A stretch of 64,000 bases of DNA from Venatoribacter pacificus (GTDB taxonomy: Bacteria > Pseudomonadota > Gammaproteobacteria > Pseudomonadales > Oceanobacteraceae): NCBI RefSeq assembly GCF_025318105.1, contig NZ_JAOANI010000009.1:1-64000 (forward strand). The letters are read 5' to 3'. The translations under genes and the position numbers were made by a program. Shown piece by piece: positions 16,881 to 26,410 of the stretch (positions are counted from its first letter, which is position 1; the number at the start of each line of letters is the position of its first letter). Under the pieces are notes generated by a model. The model searched no databases. It saw only the letters and a program-made list of their open reading frames with translations, and had not been told where the DNA came from.

Positions 16881-19001
16881 TCAGGTGCGCAATGCACTCA
16901 ACTGTTTATCCAAACGGTCGAGCTGTTCGGTCACGTTATGGCTGCTCTGGTTGGCTTCCTGCGCCAGCTCGGCCAGCATGGTGGTGGCGTCACCGATAAC
17001 GGTCAGGTTGCGGGTGATTTCTCCGCTCACTGAGCTTTGCTCTTCGGCGGCGGTCGCTACCTGACGGATATGGTCGGCAATTTCGCTGATCGCATGCACC
17101 ACATTCTGCAATGAGCCGTGGGCCTCGCGGGTGGATTCCATCGCCAGTCCGGCTTTCTGGCTGCCACTATCAATAATGCTGACCGCGGCTTTTACCTCGC
17201 CCTGCAGGCTGCCAATCATATTGTTAATTTCTTCCGTCGATTCCTGTGTTTTGGACGCGAGGGTACGCACTTCATCGGCGACCACGGCAAAGCCCCGTCC
17301 CTGTTCACCGGCACGGGCGGCTTCGATGGCAGCGTTCAGGGCCAGCAGGTTGGTCTGTTCGGCAATGGAGCCAATCACCACCAGAATGCGGTTAATGTCG
17401 TCGGAGCGGGCGGAGACTTTGGTAATCGACTCGCTCGCGGTATGCATGTTTTCGCTCAGCTCCAGCACGGTTTCCACTGCGGTGGACAAATTCTGCTGCG
17501 ACGCTGTAACCGTCGAATGGATATCGTTAGCGCGTACGGCAACGTCGGAGGCAATGCGTGACACTTCCTGTGCGGTGGCCGACATTTCCTGAGTTGCGGT
17601 CACCACGTTATCCATTTCGCTTTGTTGCTGGTCGGTGGCTTTGCGGGTTTTCTGGCTGATTTTCAGGTTTTCAGCCGACTCGTTGCGCACTTCAAGACTT
17701 ACGTCTTTTAACGCAATGACCAGATCCCGCAATTTACTCAGGAAACGGTTAAAGCCGCCACTCAGGCTGATCAGTTCGGCGTGGGTATCCAGTTGCAGGC
17801 GCTGGGAAAGATCGCCATCGGCACTCGACAGTTGCTCGACCTGTTTGTTCAGCACGGACAGCGGTTTGGTAATGGACTGAATCAATATCGTGATTGCGGC
17901 CAGAGCTGCCCCGGCTAACACCAGAGCGAGTAACAGCTGACTGCCGAGAACCGTGGTTTTTTCTTCGGCAACCAGCGCTTTCAGGGTTTCCAGATCGGCC
18001 AGTGCAACGTCGAGTGGCAGCTCAATCAGCAGTGACCACTCACTGTTGGAGGCCGGAATTTTCAGTCCGCGGGCAACGTACAGATTGTCTTTGCCGGTCA
18101 GCAGTCCTTCACCTTTGTGTAGTTGACTCAGTGCGTCGCCTCGCTCGGGCAAAGACTCTTTTAATGGCCGCATCAGCTTATCTTTATAATGGCTGGACGC
18201 TACGACCAGGCCTATTTCACTGAGCAGTGTTACCCGGGCTTTACCGTTGTAGAGGGATTGGCTCAGTTCATCGACGAGTTTCTGGAAAATGGGCAGGTTG
18301 ACGTCAACGCCGGCAATGCCGCGGAAAGTTCCGTTAACCATAATCGGGGAGGTCAGACTGGTCATCAGCTCTTCATAGCCCGGTCTGATCTCATACAGGT
18401 AGGGTTCCATCAGGCAGGGCACTTTTTTATCGCGACCGCAGAGATACCACTCCGATTGACGGATGCCGAATTCATTGCGGGCATTGAGGTATTTTTCGTC
18501 CGGGTCATCGACCTTCTGCTGTTCTACCTGACCGGCTTCATTACGGATCCAGTAAATTTCCAGAGAGCCGGTGCTTTCGGCGTTGTAAATCAGGCCGGAA
18601 TCAACGAATTCGCTGTCGCGGCCGTCAAAGCCGTTACGTTCAAACTGGGCGTATGTGGAGCTGACATCGTTGTTAGCCGCGAGTGCGGCACCCATCATTT
18701 CGCTGATTTGTGCACGACTGCCATCGCCATTTTCAATCGCGGTTTTAATCGCGGCTGCCATCGTCATCGGGATACGGTAGGCGGCATTGATGTAGTTACT
18801 GATCTGCTCGCCATAGGCCTGAGTTTTTGTTTGCAGCTGGGTGATAACGGCGTTGGTCAGGTTTTTTTCACTGTGTACCTGCAATTGTTCGCTGAGTGAG
18901 GTTATTCCCTGATAGCTGCGCCAGGTCAGCGCCGCGGCCAGCAACAGAATGGCTGACAGCGTGATGGCAAACAGCTTGGTTTTTAGGGGTAAAGATTTCA
19001 T
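16881..19001 (-). CDS. Methyl-accepting chemotaxis protein with Cache sensor
   Basis: A 706-residue membrane receptor. Transmembrane helix 1 spans about residues 9-27, a periplasmic dCache-like sensor 35-350 (IYWIRNEAGQVE, PYLYEIRPGYEELMTSLTSPI, FRGIAGVDVNL), helix 2 about 355-378, then HAMP and a long cytoplasmic hairpin. The tip EQTNLLALNAAIEAARAGEQG is the highly conserved MCP signalling region. The ligand is unknown; dCache domains often bind amino acids or organic acids. No che genes lie nearby. A strong terminator follows. Confidence 0.95.
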   Translation of the reverse strand: MKSLPLKTKLFAITLSAILLLAAALTWRSYQGITSLSEQLQVHSEKNLTNAVITQLQTKTQAYGEQISNYINAAYRIPMTMAAAIKTAIENGDGSRAQISEMMGAALAANNDVSSTYAQFERNGFDGRDSEFVDSGLIYNAESTGSLEIYWIRNEAGQVEQQKVDDPDEKYLNARNEFGIRQSEWYLCGRDKKVPCLMEPYLYEIRPGYEELMTSLTSPIMVNGTFRGIAGVDVNLPIFQKLVDELSQSLYNGKARVTLLSEIGLVVASSHYKDKLMRPLKESLPERGDALSQLHKGEGLLTGKDNLYVARGLKIPASNSEWSLLIELPLDVALADLETLKALVAEEKTTVLGSQLLLALVLAGAALAAITILIQSITKPLSVLNKQVEQLSSADGDLSQRLQLDTHAELISLSGGFNRFLSKLRDLVIALKDVSLEVRNESAENLKISQKTRKATDQQQSEMDNVVTATQEMSATAQEVSRIASDVAVRANDIHSTVTASQQNLSTAVETVLELSENMHTASESITKVSARSDDINRILVVIGSIAEQTNLLALNAAIEAARAGEQGRGFAVVADEVRTLASKTQESTEEINNMIGSLQGEVKAAVSIIDSGSQKAGLAMESTREAHGSLQNVVHAISEIADHIRQVATAAEEQSSVSGEITRNLTVIGDATTMLAELAQEANQSSHNVTEQLDRLDKQLSALRT

Positions 19002-19100
19002 TCAAGGCTCCGGATGCATGGTCATACCAAATCAGTATAGTTTCTGATCTGAGGTCTGCTTCCGGTTTGCCCGATTTGTCCTCTTGGGCCGTTTAACCTA

Positions 19101-19430
19101 GGGCCTGTTAACACTAAGTGAACCGGGCCTGCTGAGAGCCAGTTTTTCTCAGAACGAGGAGAGAGGAGTGATATTAGCGGGCTAAATGAATGACGAATGA
19201 CGAAGTTGATGGGGAAAACTGGCCTCAGCCCGAAGGGTTATGGCTAAAAATCTCTCATCCTGCGTTGCTGTTCGCTCGCTTAACCCGTTACCAATCTGTC
19301 TGGAACAGATTGGTGTGCCAACCCCGAAGGGGTGAAGCATAGGGATGTGCTGAACATCCCACACTCTCAGCGTCTTGTCTGAGATATTTTTAACCAATAA
19401 CAGGCCTGTTTAATTAGTGTTAACAGGCCC
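19101..19430. repeat. Full MITE-like element (GGGCCTGTTAACAC family), copy 1
   Basis: The 330-bp element begins GGGCCTGTTAACACTAA and ends with the inverted copy. It is flanked by TA on both sides, consistent with a 2-bp target duplication. Each end also forms an inner hairpin (GGCCTGTT/AACAGGCC). The body is nearly identical to the inverted copy at 58691-58954 but carries about 66 bp more (around 19289-19355), including the hairpin CCAATCTG/CAGATTGG. No transposase is encoded, so it would depend on one elsewhere; TA targets fit IS5- or IS630-type enzymes. Confidence 0.85.
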
Positions 19431-19517
19431 TAATGAAATAACAGGAAAAACCGCCGTTATAACGGTTTTCCTGGCGTTTATTCGTCGGGTGTTATCCGTG
19501 GGGCGTTCTTTGTGCGC

Positions 19518-20300
19518 TCAGCGACCGCTGAACCTTGCCGCACGGCGTTCCATAAACGAGCGTACGCCTTCGGCGGCATCCTCACTCTTTAACACTTTGC
19601 CCATATCGTCAAAGACGGTGCTCAGTGCGGCGGTATCGCCGTGCAGGCGCGCGGTTTTTGACGATTTCAGCGCGGCGCGTACACCCAACGGAGCGGCGGC
19701 GGCCACTTTCTGTGCCAGTTCGCGGGCGCGGCTGTGCAGCTGCTCGAATTCACACAGTTCGGTCAGCATGCCCCAATCATAGGCCTGCTGGCCGCTGAAC
19801 TCGTCACCGGTCAGCAGGTAACGCTGGGCCCGTGCCCAGCCGATTTCTTCCGGCAGGCGTACCGTACCGCCGCCGCAGGGGTAGATACCACGCTGTACTT
19901 CCAGCTGGGCAAAGCGGGTATCAGCGGTGCCAAGACGGATATCGGTATTGAGCAGCAATTCCAGCCCGGAGGTGTAGCACAGACCATGCACGGCAATGAT
20001 CAGCGGTTTGCTCAGGATTTCGCCGGAAATGCCGTAGGGGTCAATTTCACCGGAGGCTATCTGTGGAGCACCGCTCTGAGCAAAAATGGGGGCCCATTTA
20101 TCCAGCTCCAGACCGGCGGTGAAGTGTTTGCCATCGGCCAGAATCACACCGACGCGTAATTCATCATCGTGTTGCAGGCGGTACAGTGCCTGGGCCAGCA
20201 GGTGGTAACTCTCCGGGTCGAGGGCGTTCAGTTTGTCGGCCCGGTTAAAAGTAATGGTGAGGATATGCTCACTGGCTTCAACAAGTACTTTGGCAGTCAT
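19518..20300 (-). CDS. Enoyl-CoA hydratase/isomerase (crotonase) family protein
   Basis: A 260-residue crotonase-fold enzyme. The first oxyanion loop is FTAGLELDKW and the second is HGLCYTSGLELLLNTDIRL. The usual second catalytic Glu position is in the region QLEVQRGIYPCGGGTVRLP. It acts on a CoA thioester, probably in fatty-acid breakdown. It lies 27 nt downstream of an acyl-CoA dehydrogenase on the same strand. The exact substrate cannot be told from sequence. Confidence 0.9.
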   Translation of the reverse strand: MTAKVLVEASEHILTITFNRADKLNALDPESYHLLAQALYRLQHDDELRVGVILADGKHFTAGLELDKWAPIFAQSGAPQIASGEIDPYGISGEILSKPLIIAVHGLCYTSGLELLLNTDIRLGTADTRFAQLEVQRGIYPCGGGTVRLPEEIGWARAQRYLLTGDEFSGQQAYDWGMLTELCEFEQLHSRARELAQKVAAAAPLGVRAALKSSKTARLHGDTAALSTVFDDMGKVLKSEDAAEGVRSFMERRAARFSGR

Positions 20301-20326
20301 GGTGTGATCCTTATACGGGGGACTGA

Positions 20327-22117
20327 TTAAAACCAGTCCGGGTTCATGGCGGTGCAGGTATCGTCAAACCCGGTTAACAATTTGGCCTGATGCTCAATTT
20401 CCGGCAGTTCCCAGCGGATAAAGTAGCGTGCCGCCTGCAGTTTACCGGCGAGAAATTGCTGGTCGTCTTCTGCCGCCGAAGCGCCAAAGGTGTCGATGGC
20501 TTTGTCGGCCATTTCCAGCCACAACCAGCCGATCACCATCTTGCCCATCATGTCGAGGTAGAGCGCTGAGTTACCCAGTGCATCACTGACCTGACCGCTC
20601 TGCAGGGCTTTGCCCAGTACCATGGTGGTTTGCAACAGGGTGTTCAGATGCTTCTGATAGCTGGCGGTCAGCTCGCTGAGTTGTTCTTTGCTCTGCGCAG
20701 ATTTCAGTGTGGCCTGCACCCGCGCCATTAACAGCTGCTGGCCTTTGCCATTGTGTTGCCATAGTTTGCGGCCCAGTAAATCCAGCGACTGAATGCCGTG
20801 GGTGCCTTCGTGAATCGGATTTAAGCGGTTGTCGCGGTAGCACTGCTCGACCGGGTATTCGCGGGTATAACCGGCGCCACCCAGCACCTGAATGGCCAGG
20901 TCGTTGGCGCGCGGGCCGTAAAACGATGGGAAAGATTTCACCACCGGGGTTAATAAGTCGAGCAGGATGCCGCTGTCGGCGTTTTGTCCGGCTTCCTGTT
21001 CATCCACTAAGCGGGCGGCCAGCAGACACAGCGCCAGCGACCCTTCGACGTAGGATTTCTGTGCCAGCAGCATGCGTTTTACATCGGCATGCTCAACGAT
21101 GTTCAGCGGTTTGCTGAGCGGATCTTTCTCAACCGGAGAACGGCCCTGCGGACGGTTACGGGCGTAGTCGAGGGATTCCAGATAACCGCGGTAACCGATC
21201 ATGGCGGCGCCCAGACCAACACCAATACGGGCTTCGTTCATCATTTTGAACATATACATCAGGCCCTTACCTGCTTCACCAATCAGGTAGCCGTGGCAGT
21301 CGTCTTTTTCGCCAAAGCTTAAAACGGTGGAGGTCGTGCCCCGGTAGCCCATTTTGTGCAGCAGACCGGCCAGCTGCACATCGTTGCGTGCGCCCAGCGA
21401 ACCATCGGCGTTGGTGTGAAATTTCGGCACGATAAACAACGAAATGCCTTTAACCCCCTGTGGCGCGCCCTGAATACGGGCCAGCACCAGGTGCACGATA
21501 TTTTCAGTGATGTCCTGATCGCCGCCGGAGATATACATCTTCTGGCCTTTAATGCGGTAACTGCCGTCATCGGCGGGCAGTGCACGGGTGGTCAGATCGC
21601 CCAGTGATGAGCCAACATCCGGTTCGGTCAGCGCCATCGTGCCGGAAAAACGGCCACTGAACATGTGCGGTACAAAGGTGGCTTTCTGTTCATCGCTGCC
21701 AAAGGCGTGGATCACATTGGCGGCGGCGCTGGTTAAGAAGGGGTAACCAGCGGTGGAAGGATTGGCCGACATAAAGTAAGCATTGGCGGCCATATGCAGC
21801 AGCGACGGAAGCTGCATGCCACCGTCGTCATAGCTGTGGCGGGCGCACAGCAGGCCGGAGTCGGCAAAGTGTTGCCAGGCTTCTTTTACTTCCGGGATGG
21901 TGCTGACTTTTTCGCCGTCAAATTGCGGCTCGTGTTCGTCCGCTTTGGCGTTGTGCGGAGCAAAGTAGTCTTCGGCAATGCGGCTTGAGGTATTCAGAAT
22001 GCCATCGAAGGTGGTGCGGTCGTGCTCACTGTAATGGGGCAGTTCGGTCAGCTGCTCAGCCTGAAATACCTGATACAGCAGAAATTCCAGATCTTTCTGA
22101 TTAATAAGTTTCGACAC
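20327..22117 (-). CDS. Acyl-CoA dehydrogenase
   Basis: A 596-residue flavoenzyme that introduces a double bond into acyl-CoA. Markers are MALTEPDVGSSLGDL, KMYISGGDQDITENIVHLVLAR, ARIGVGLGAAMIGYRGY, QVLGGAGYTREYPVEQCYRDNR and IHEGTHGIQ. It belongs to the long, ~600-residue class with an added C-terminal domain. The start is placed at GTG 22117 because GGGAG lies 8 nt upstream; a longer frame from 22243 would add 42 residues that do not look like the family. It forms an operon with the crotonase gene. Confidence 0.92.
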   Translation of the reverse strand: MSKLINQKDLEFLLYQVFQAEQLTELPHYSEHDRTTFDGILNTSSRIAEDYFAPHNAKADEHEPQFDGEKVSTIPEVKEAWQHFADSGLLCARHSYDDGGMQLPSLLHMAANAYFMSANPSTAGYPFLTSAAANVIHAFGSDEQKATFVPHMFSGRFSGTMALTEPDVGSSLGDLTTRALPADDGSYRIKGQKMYISGGDQDITENIVHLVLARIQGAPQGVKGISLFIVPKFHTNADGSLGARNDVQLAGLLHKMGYRGTTSTVLSFGEKDDCHGYLIGEAGKGLMYMFKMMNEARIGVGLGAAMIGYRGYLESLDYARNRPQGRSPVEKDPLSKPLNIVEHADVKRMLLAQKSYVEGSLALCLLAARLVDEQEAGQNADSGILLDLLTPVVKSFPSFYGPRANDLAIQVLGGAGYTREYPVEQCYRDNRLNPIHEGTHGIQSLDLLGRKLWQHNGKGQQLLMARVQATLKSAQSKEQLSELTASYQKHLNTLLQTTMVLGKALQSGQVSDALGNSALYLDMMGKMVIGWLWLEMADKAIDTFGASAAEDDQQFLAGKLQAARYFIRWELPEIEHQAKLLTGFDDTCTAMNPDWF

Positions 22118-22335
22118 GGCTTGGCTCCCGGAGGATGAGTAAAAAGTGGAGTCATGAATTCTATGACGTATTTCACCAGTATCAGGCTTGTCATGCCGTC
22201 GGATAATCGTCAATATAGCCACACTTAATGCTAATAGTGACATAACCCATGCCGTCAGCCTGATTTTTCAGATGCCAGCTGTCGGATGTCAGGTATCAGA
22301 GTGCAGTGCAGCAGAGATTTTAAAGAGGGCCATCC

Positions 22336-23316
22336 ATGCTTAATGTAGTGATCGCGGGTTTTGATAAAGCCCTGTCTTCGGCCATGACCGGCGTTGCCGA
22401 TCTGTTTGGTCTGGCAGGTGTGACCTGGAACCGTATTCAGGGGCAGGAGCTGGAACGTTTATTTAACGTGCGCATTGCCAGCCCGGACGGCGGTCCTATC
22501 CGCTGCATTAATGGTATTCAGCTGCTGGCGCATATGAGTTACGACGATGTGCAGGATGTGGACGTGATCGTGGTGCCAACCATCGGTGGCCCGGTGGAAG
22601 ATGTGATTGATGTTAATCCGCAACTGCTGGCTTTGCTGCGCCGCGCCGATGCCCACGGCTGGACCATTGCCGGTAACTGCACCGGTAATTTTTTGCTGGC
22701 CGAATCCGGCATTCTCAACGGCAAAGTAGCCACTACCCATTGGGGTTTTAAAGATCTGTTTGAGCAGCGTTATCCGCAGGTGGAACTGAAAGCCGATCAG
22801 CTGATTACCCGCCATGATCATATTTATTGTGCCGGTGGCGGTCTGGCCTGGTTTGATCTGGGGCTGCATATTATTGAGCGTAATTTTGGTTTTGAAACAG
22901 CCATTCAGACTGCCAAAGCCTTTGTGATCGATTATCGCCGCGACAGCCAGTTGTCGTATTCATTAATGCGCTTATCCAAGCCGCATAAAGACGATCTGGT
23001 GAAGCAGGTTCAGGCCTGGCTGGAAGAACACTACGCCGGTAACTTTACCGTAGATGAACTGGCCGACCGCTTCAGTGTGTCCAAGCGCACTCTGATACGT
23101 CGTTTTAATGCCGCACTGGATATGCCGCCCAATACCTATGTGCAATCTATACGCATAGAAGCTGCACAGAAATTACTGGAAGAAACCGAACGTACGGTCG
23201 ATGTGGTGATGAATGATGTGGGCTATGAAGATGCCAGTTCGTTCCGCCGTTTATTCCGTAAGAAAACCGGATTAACTCCCACAGAATATCGCCGTCGTTT
23301 CAGTCGCCGCTTCTGA
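22336..23316 (+). CDS. GlxA-type AraC family regulator with DJ-1/PfpI domain
   Basis: A 326-residue regulator. Residues 1-190 form a class I glutamine-amidotransferase/DJ-1-like domain (VIVVPTIGGPVEDVID, IAGNCTGNFLLAESGILNGKVATTHW), where the Cys of NCTGNF sits at the nucleophile elbow. Residues 220-326 are an AraC/XylS double helix-turn-helix (TVDELADRFSVSKRTLIRRFNAAL, VDVVMNDVGYEDASSFRRLFRKKTGLTP). It is divergent from the acyl-CoA dehydrogenase gene and may control it. The effector is unknown. Confidence 0.93.
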   Translation: MLNVVIAGFDKALSSAMTGVADLFGLAGVTWNRIQGQELERLFNVRIASPDGGPIRCINGIQLLAHMSYDDVQDVDVIVVPTIGGPVEDVIDVNPQLLALLRRADAHGWTIAGNCTGNFLLAESGILNGKVATTHWGFKDLFEQRYPQVELKADQLITRHDHIYCAGGGLAWFDLGLHIIERNFGFETAIQTAKAFVIDYRRDSQLSYSLMRLSKPHKDDLVKQVQAWLEEHYAGNFTVDELADRFSVSKRTLIRRFNAALDMPPNTYVQSIRIEAAQKLLEETERTVDVVMNDVGYEDASSFRRLFRKKTGLTPTEYRRRFSRRF

Positions 23317-23466
23317 TACCTGAACGTCTGTATATCACGGATGTTACAACTGGTTACTGCTGCAGAGGCTTTTTGACAAATAAGAGCCCGGATTGACAAA
23401 ATGCGGCAGCAGTCGCGACCGGTCTTTTGCAGTACAATGCGCGCATATTAATGGAGGAAACATACA

Positions 23467-25842
23467 ATGCGCGGGTTGTTCTGGGTTTTACTGATGGTGG
23501 CAAACAGCAGTTATGCCGGACTGCTTTGCGACTGGCCTTACCGCACAGAGATTACGCTCAGTGAAAACTCTGGTTCAACACTGACCAACTATCAGATTCT
23601 GCTGCGCATTAACGGCAACGAACTTCATCCTTCTTATAACTGGACATCCGGCGGCAACGATCTGCGCATTCTGGATCAGGATGATTCTACAGAAATTCCT
23701 TATTATGTTGATAACTGGAATGCGCAAAATAAAAGCGCAGAAGTCTGGATAAAATTATCCAGCTTGCCGGCCAACAGCAGTCGTAAAATTTATCTGTATT
23801 ACGGTAAAACCGAAGCGGATCCGTTAGCGCAGGTACCGCCAGTGTTTGATAAGCTAGGTATCCGTTTTCATACCCGTTATTCAACCGTTGATCCCCAGAG
23901 CAAAGCGCAGGGCCTGGCGGCTTTTAACAACAGTAACGATAATAACCGCGGATATGGCTGCACGTTTATCAATAACTTTACAGGCATTACTAACCACAAC
24001 ACGTTTAACAATGGTAATGGCAGCAAAAGAAATATTGTTGCTTATTCGCAGAGTTATTTCGAAGTAAAAAGCAGTGAGGTTGGAGTCTGGTATTTTCGTT
24101 ATGGCGCCGATTTTGGTCATGGTGGGGGTCTTTATATTGATGGCCAACCAATTGAAGAGCAGTGGGGAAGTAACTTGTGGTGGGGAGGACAAACTTGGCC
24201 AAATGGTAATAGTGCGGACATTTTATATGGCTCTCGCTATTTGACTTCGGGTTATCACAAAATTGAAATTATCGGTGTGGAAGACGGTGATGATGGTGGT
24301 ATTACCGCTCAATTCTGTCGCCCGAATGGACGTTGTACGGATAGAAGAGAGTGGCGTCAAAGTTGGAATGCTTTCAGTACCTCAAATATTGATATTCGCT
24401 CCTACAGCTGTCCGATTTCCGAACCGACCGTTACCTTTGGTGCCCACCAGAGCTGCAGTGCAGAACTCAGCCTGAATGCAACGCCACCGGCTTTATGGGT
24501 CAGTGGCAGCGCCCGCGATATCAGCCTGAATGTGTTCAATAATGGCCCGGACGAGACATTGCCCGATACTGTACTGTCTGTCGCTTTAGGCGGTAGTTTT
24601 CAGATAAATCAGCTGGGGAGTGCGCCCTGGAATTGCTCTCTCAGCAGCGGCAGTGCGAGCTGCACCTATTCTGACGCCGTTGCTTCGGGGGAGGCGTTTA
24701 ACCCGCTGACGTTGTCGGCGGTGCCGCCAGCAGGTACTGATGGCCAGAGTTTTAGTTACAGCGCACAGGTTTCTGGCCCGCAGTACGACAGTAACCGCGG
24801 CAATAATACAGCCTCTGGCTCTGTTGCCGTGCGTACATTGATTCTGCCAGCGGGACGCAGCTGTGTAGCCTCGTCCGGATTATGGACACGTTTTTTTAAT
24901 ACTCAGAGCAGCAGCATTGATTACCCGGCTAATGCCAGCCAGTTTCAGGCAATGGTGAATACGTTTTCCAACGAAACCTACCTGGATGGTCAGACGGTGT
25001 TTACTCAGGTAAATGGCAGTGGCAACTGGTTCGATAACCGTGGTAATGAGTATTATCTGAGCCTTTTTGATGGTTATTTATATGTACCGACCGACGGTGA
25101 CTGGTGGTTGGCGCTGGATGGTGATGATGCGGTTGAACTGCGGCTGAACGATACAGTTCTTGTCAGTTGGTATGACGGACACGGTGCTCTTGGAAGGGCA
25201 AATACCAGTAATGCTCGACGTCTTGGCCTGGCCCGTGGTTATCATAAATTTGAATTTCGTCACCAGGAGTATACTGGCGGTGATTCTTATGCAGCGTATT
25301 GGAGTACGACTTCAAATAACTCTGCCGCTTACCAAATTATTCCGGCAGCGAATTTTTCGCAGTGTAATGGCGTGTATGATTTACAGCTGAACAGTACGGC
25401 GCAGGTGATTTCTGATCCGGTTAATGGCGGCAGTAATCCGAAAGCCATTCCTGGGGCGGTGATTGATTACTCGGTACGTGCCAGCAATGTTGGAACGCTG
25501 AGCTCTGACCCGGACAGCACCGTGCTTGTGCAGGCTATTGCTGCTGACTCAGAGTTTTATGTTGGTACCGACAGCACCACCAGCCCGGTCACTTTTGTTA
25601 ATGGCAGTGGCAATAACCGCACCGGCCTGACGTTTACTTTTAACAGTCTGACCAGTACAACAGACGGCCTGGAATTTTCCAGTGATGGTGGTAATACCTT
25701 TAGCTATCAGCCAAGCGCCGAAGCTGATGGTTTTGATGCTCAGGTTACGCATTTCCGTCTTAAACTGAATGGCAGTATGAATCCCACGCTGGGCAATCTT
25801 CAGCCATACTTCGATTACCAATATCGGTTACGTTTACATTGA
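23467..25842 (+). CDS. Large secreted protein with DUF2341 and PA14-like domains
   Basis: A 791-residue exported protein. A short signal peptide ends near residue 17 (SSYA-GLLCDW). Residues 18-130 match DUF2341 (WPYRTEITLSEN, YQILLRINGNEL, IYLYYGKTEAD). Residues 180-290 and 470-630 are PA14-like (FRYGADFGHGGGLYIDGQPI; YVPTDGDWWLALDGDDAVEL, then YHKFEFRHQEYTGGDSYAAYW). Between and after them are repeat domains of DUF11 type. The mixture resembles MshQ-like adhesins and carbohydrate-binding surface proteins, but no other MSHA genes are near. AGGAAAC precedes the ATG. Confidence 0.8.
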   Translation: MRGLFWVLLMVANSSYAGLLCDWPYRTEITLSENSGSTLTNYQILLRINGNELHPSYNWTSGGNDLRILDQDDSTEIPYYVDNWNAQNKSAEVWIKLSSLPANSSRKIYLYYGKTEADPLAQVPPVFDKLGIRFHTRYSTVDPQSKAQGLAAFNNSNDNNRGYGCTFINNFTGITNHNTFNNGNGSKRNIVAYSQSYFEVKSSEVGVWYFRYGADFGHGGGLYIDGQPIEEQWGSNLWWGGQTWPNGNSADILYGSRYLTSGYHKIEIIGVEDGDDGGITAQFCRPNGRCTDRREWRQSWNAFSTSNIDIRSYSCPISEPTVTFGAHQSCSAELSLNATPPALWVSGSARDISLNVFNNGPDETLPDTVLSVALGGSFQINQLGSAPWNCSLSSGSASCTYSDAVASGEAFNPLTLSAVPPAGTDGQSFSYSAQVSGPQYDSNRGNNTASGSVAVRTLILPAGRSCVASSGLWTRFFNTQSSSIDYPANASQFQAMVNTFSNETYLDGQTVFTQVNGSGNWFDNRGNEYYLSLFDGYLYVPTDGDWWLALDGDDAVELRLNDTVLVSWYDGHGALGRANTSNARRLGLARGYHKFEFRHQEYTGGDSYAAYWSTTSNNSAAYQIIPAANFSQCNGVYDLQLNSTAQVISDPVNGGSNPKAIPGAVIDYSVRASNVGTLSSDPDSTVLVQAIAADSEFYVGTDSTTSPVTFVNGSGNNRTGLTFTFNSLTSTTDGLEFSSDGGNTFSYQPSAEADGFDAQVTHFRLKLNGSMNPTLGNLQPYFDYQYRLRLH

Positions 25843-25868
25843 TAAGACAACACTGACACAGGAACCGC

Positions 25869-26372
25869 ATGCAGGATCAACCGCAACCGTCCGGTGATAC
25901 AGCACCGGATGCCACCCTCACTGAAGCGGATGCCGGACTGCACTCACAGCTGGCGGAAAAAAAAGCCATCCGTCAGCCACTGCTGCGGGCGCTGGTACTG
26001 GGCTGTGGTTGGCTTAGTGTTGCCTTGGGTGTGTTGGGGATTTTTCTGCCGCTGCTGCCTACCACACCGTTTTTATTATTGGCGGCGGCCTGTTTTCTGC
26101 GTACCTCCCCGCGTTTTTATCTATGGCTGATCCGGCATCCGAAGCTGGGCCGTTATGTGATTTATTACCTTGATGGCAAGGGTATTCCGCTACGGGCAAA
26201 AATATACACGCTGCTGCTGATGTGGAGCACCATGCTGCTGACGGCTTTTGTGCTGGTGGATCGTTTGCCGGTAAAAATAATTCTGCCTGCCATCGGTGTG
26301 TTGGTGAGTGTTTATATTCTGCGCCAGCCAACGCTGGTTCTGCGGGATGATCGCCCGGACGGGCAGGGCTGA
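25869..26372 (+). CDS. DUF454 (YbaN-like) membrane protein
   Basis: A 167-residue inner-membrane protein. The DUF454 signature is clear: LGCGWLSVALGVLGIFLPLL, PTTPFLLLAAACFLRTSPRFYLWLI and HPKLG. Four hydrophobic segments are visible. A 35-residue polar N-terminal extension precedes the usual domain. Function is unknown. It lies 26 nt after the secreted-protein gene, possibly in the same transcript. Confidence 0.92.
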   Translation: MQDQPQPSGDTAPDATLTEADAGLHSQLAEKKAIRQPLLRALVLGCGWLSVALGVLGIFLPLLPTTPFLLLAAACFLRTSPRFYLWLIRHPKLGRYVIYYLDGKGIPLRAKIYTLLLMWSTMLLTAFVLVDRLPVKIILPAIGVLVSVYILRQPTLVLRDDRPDGQG

Positions 26373-26410
26373 TTGTCAGGGCTACTGATCAGCGTCAGCG
26401 GCTGGAATTT

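Noticed and set aside
22118..22243. 42-residue extension of the acyl-CoA dehydrogenase
   Set aside because: Not similar to the family, and a good ribosome binding site precedes GTG 22117.
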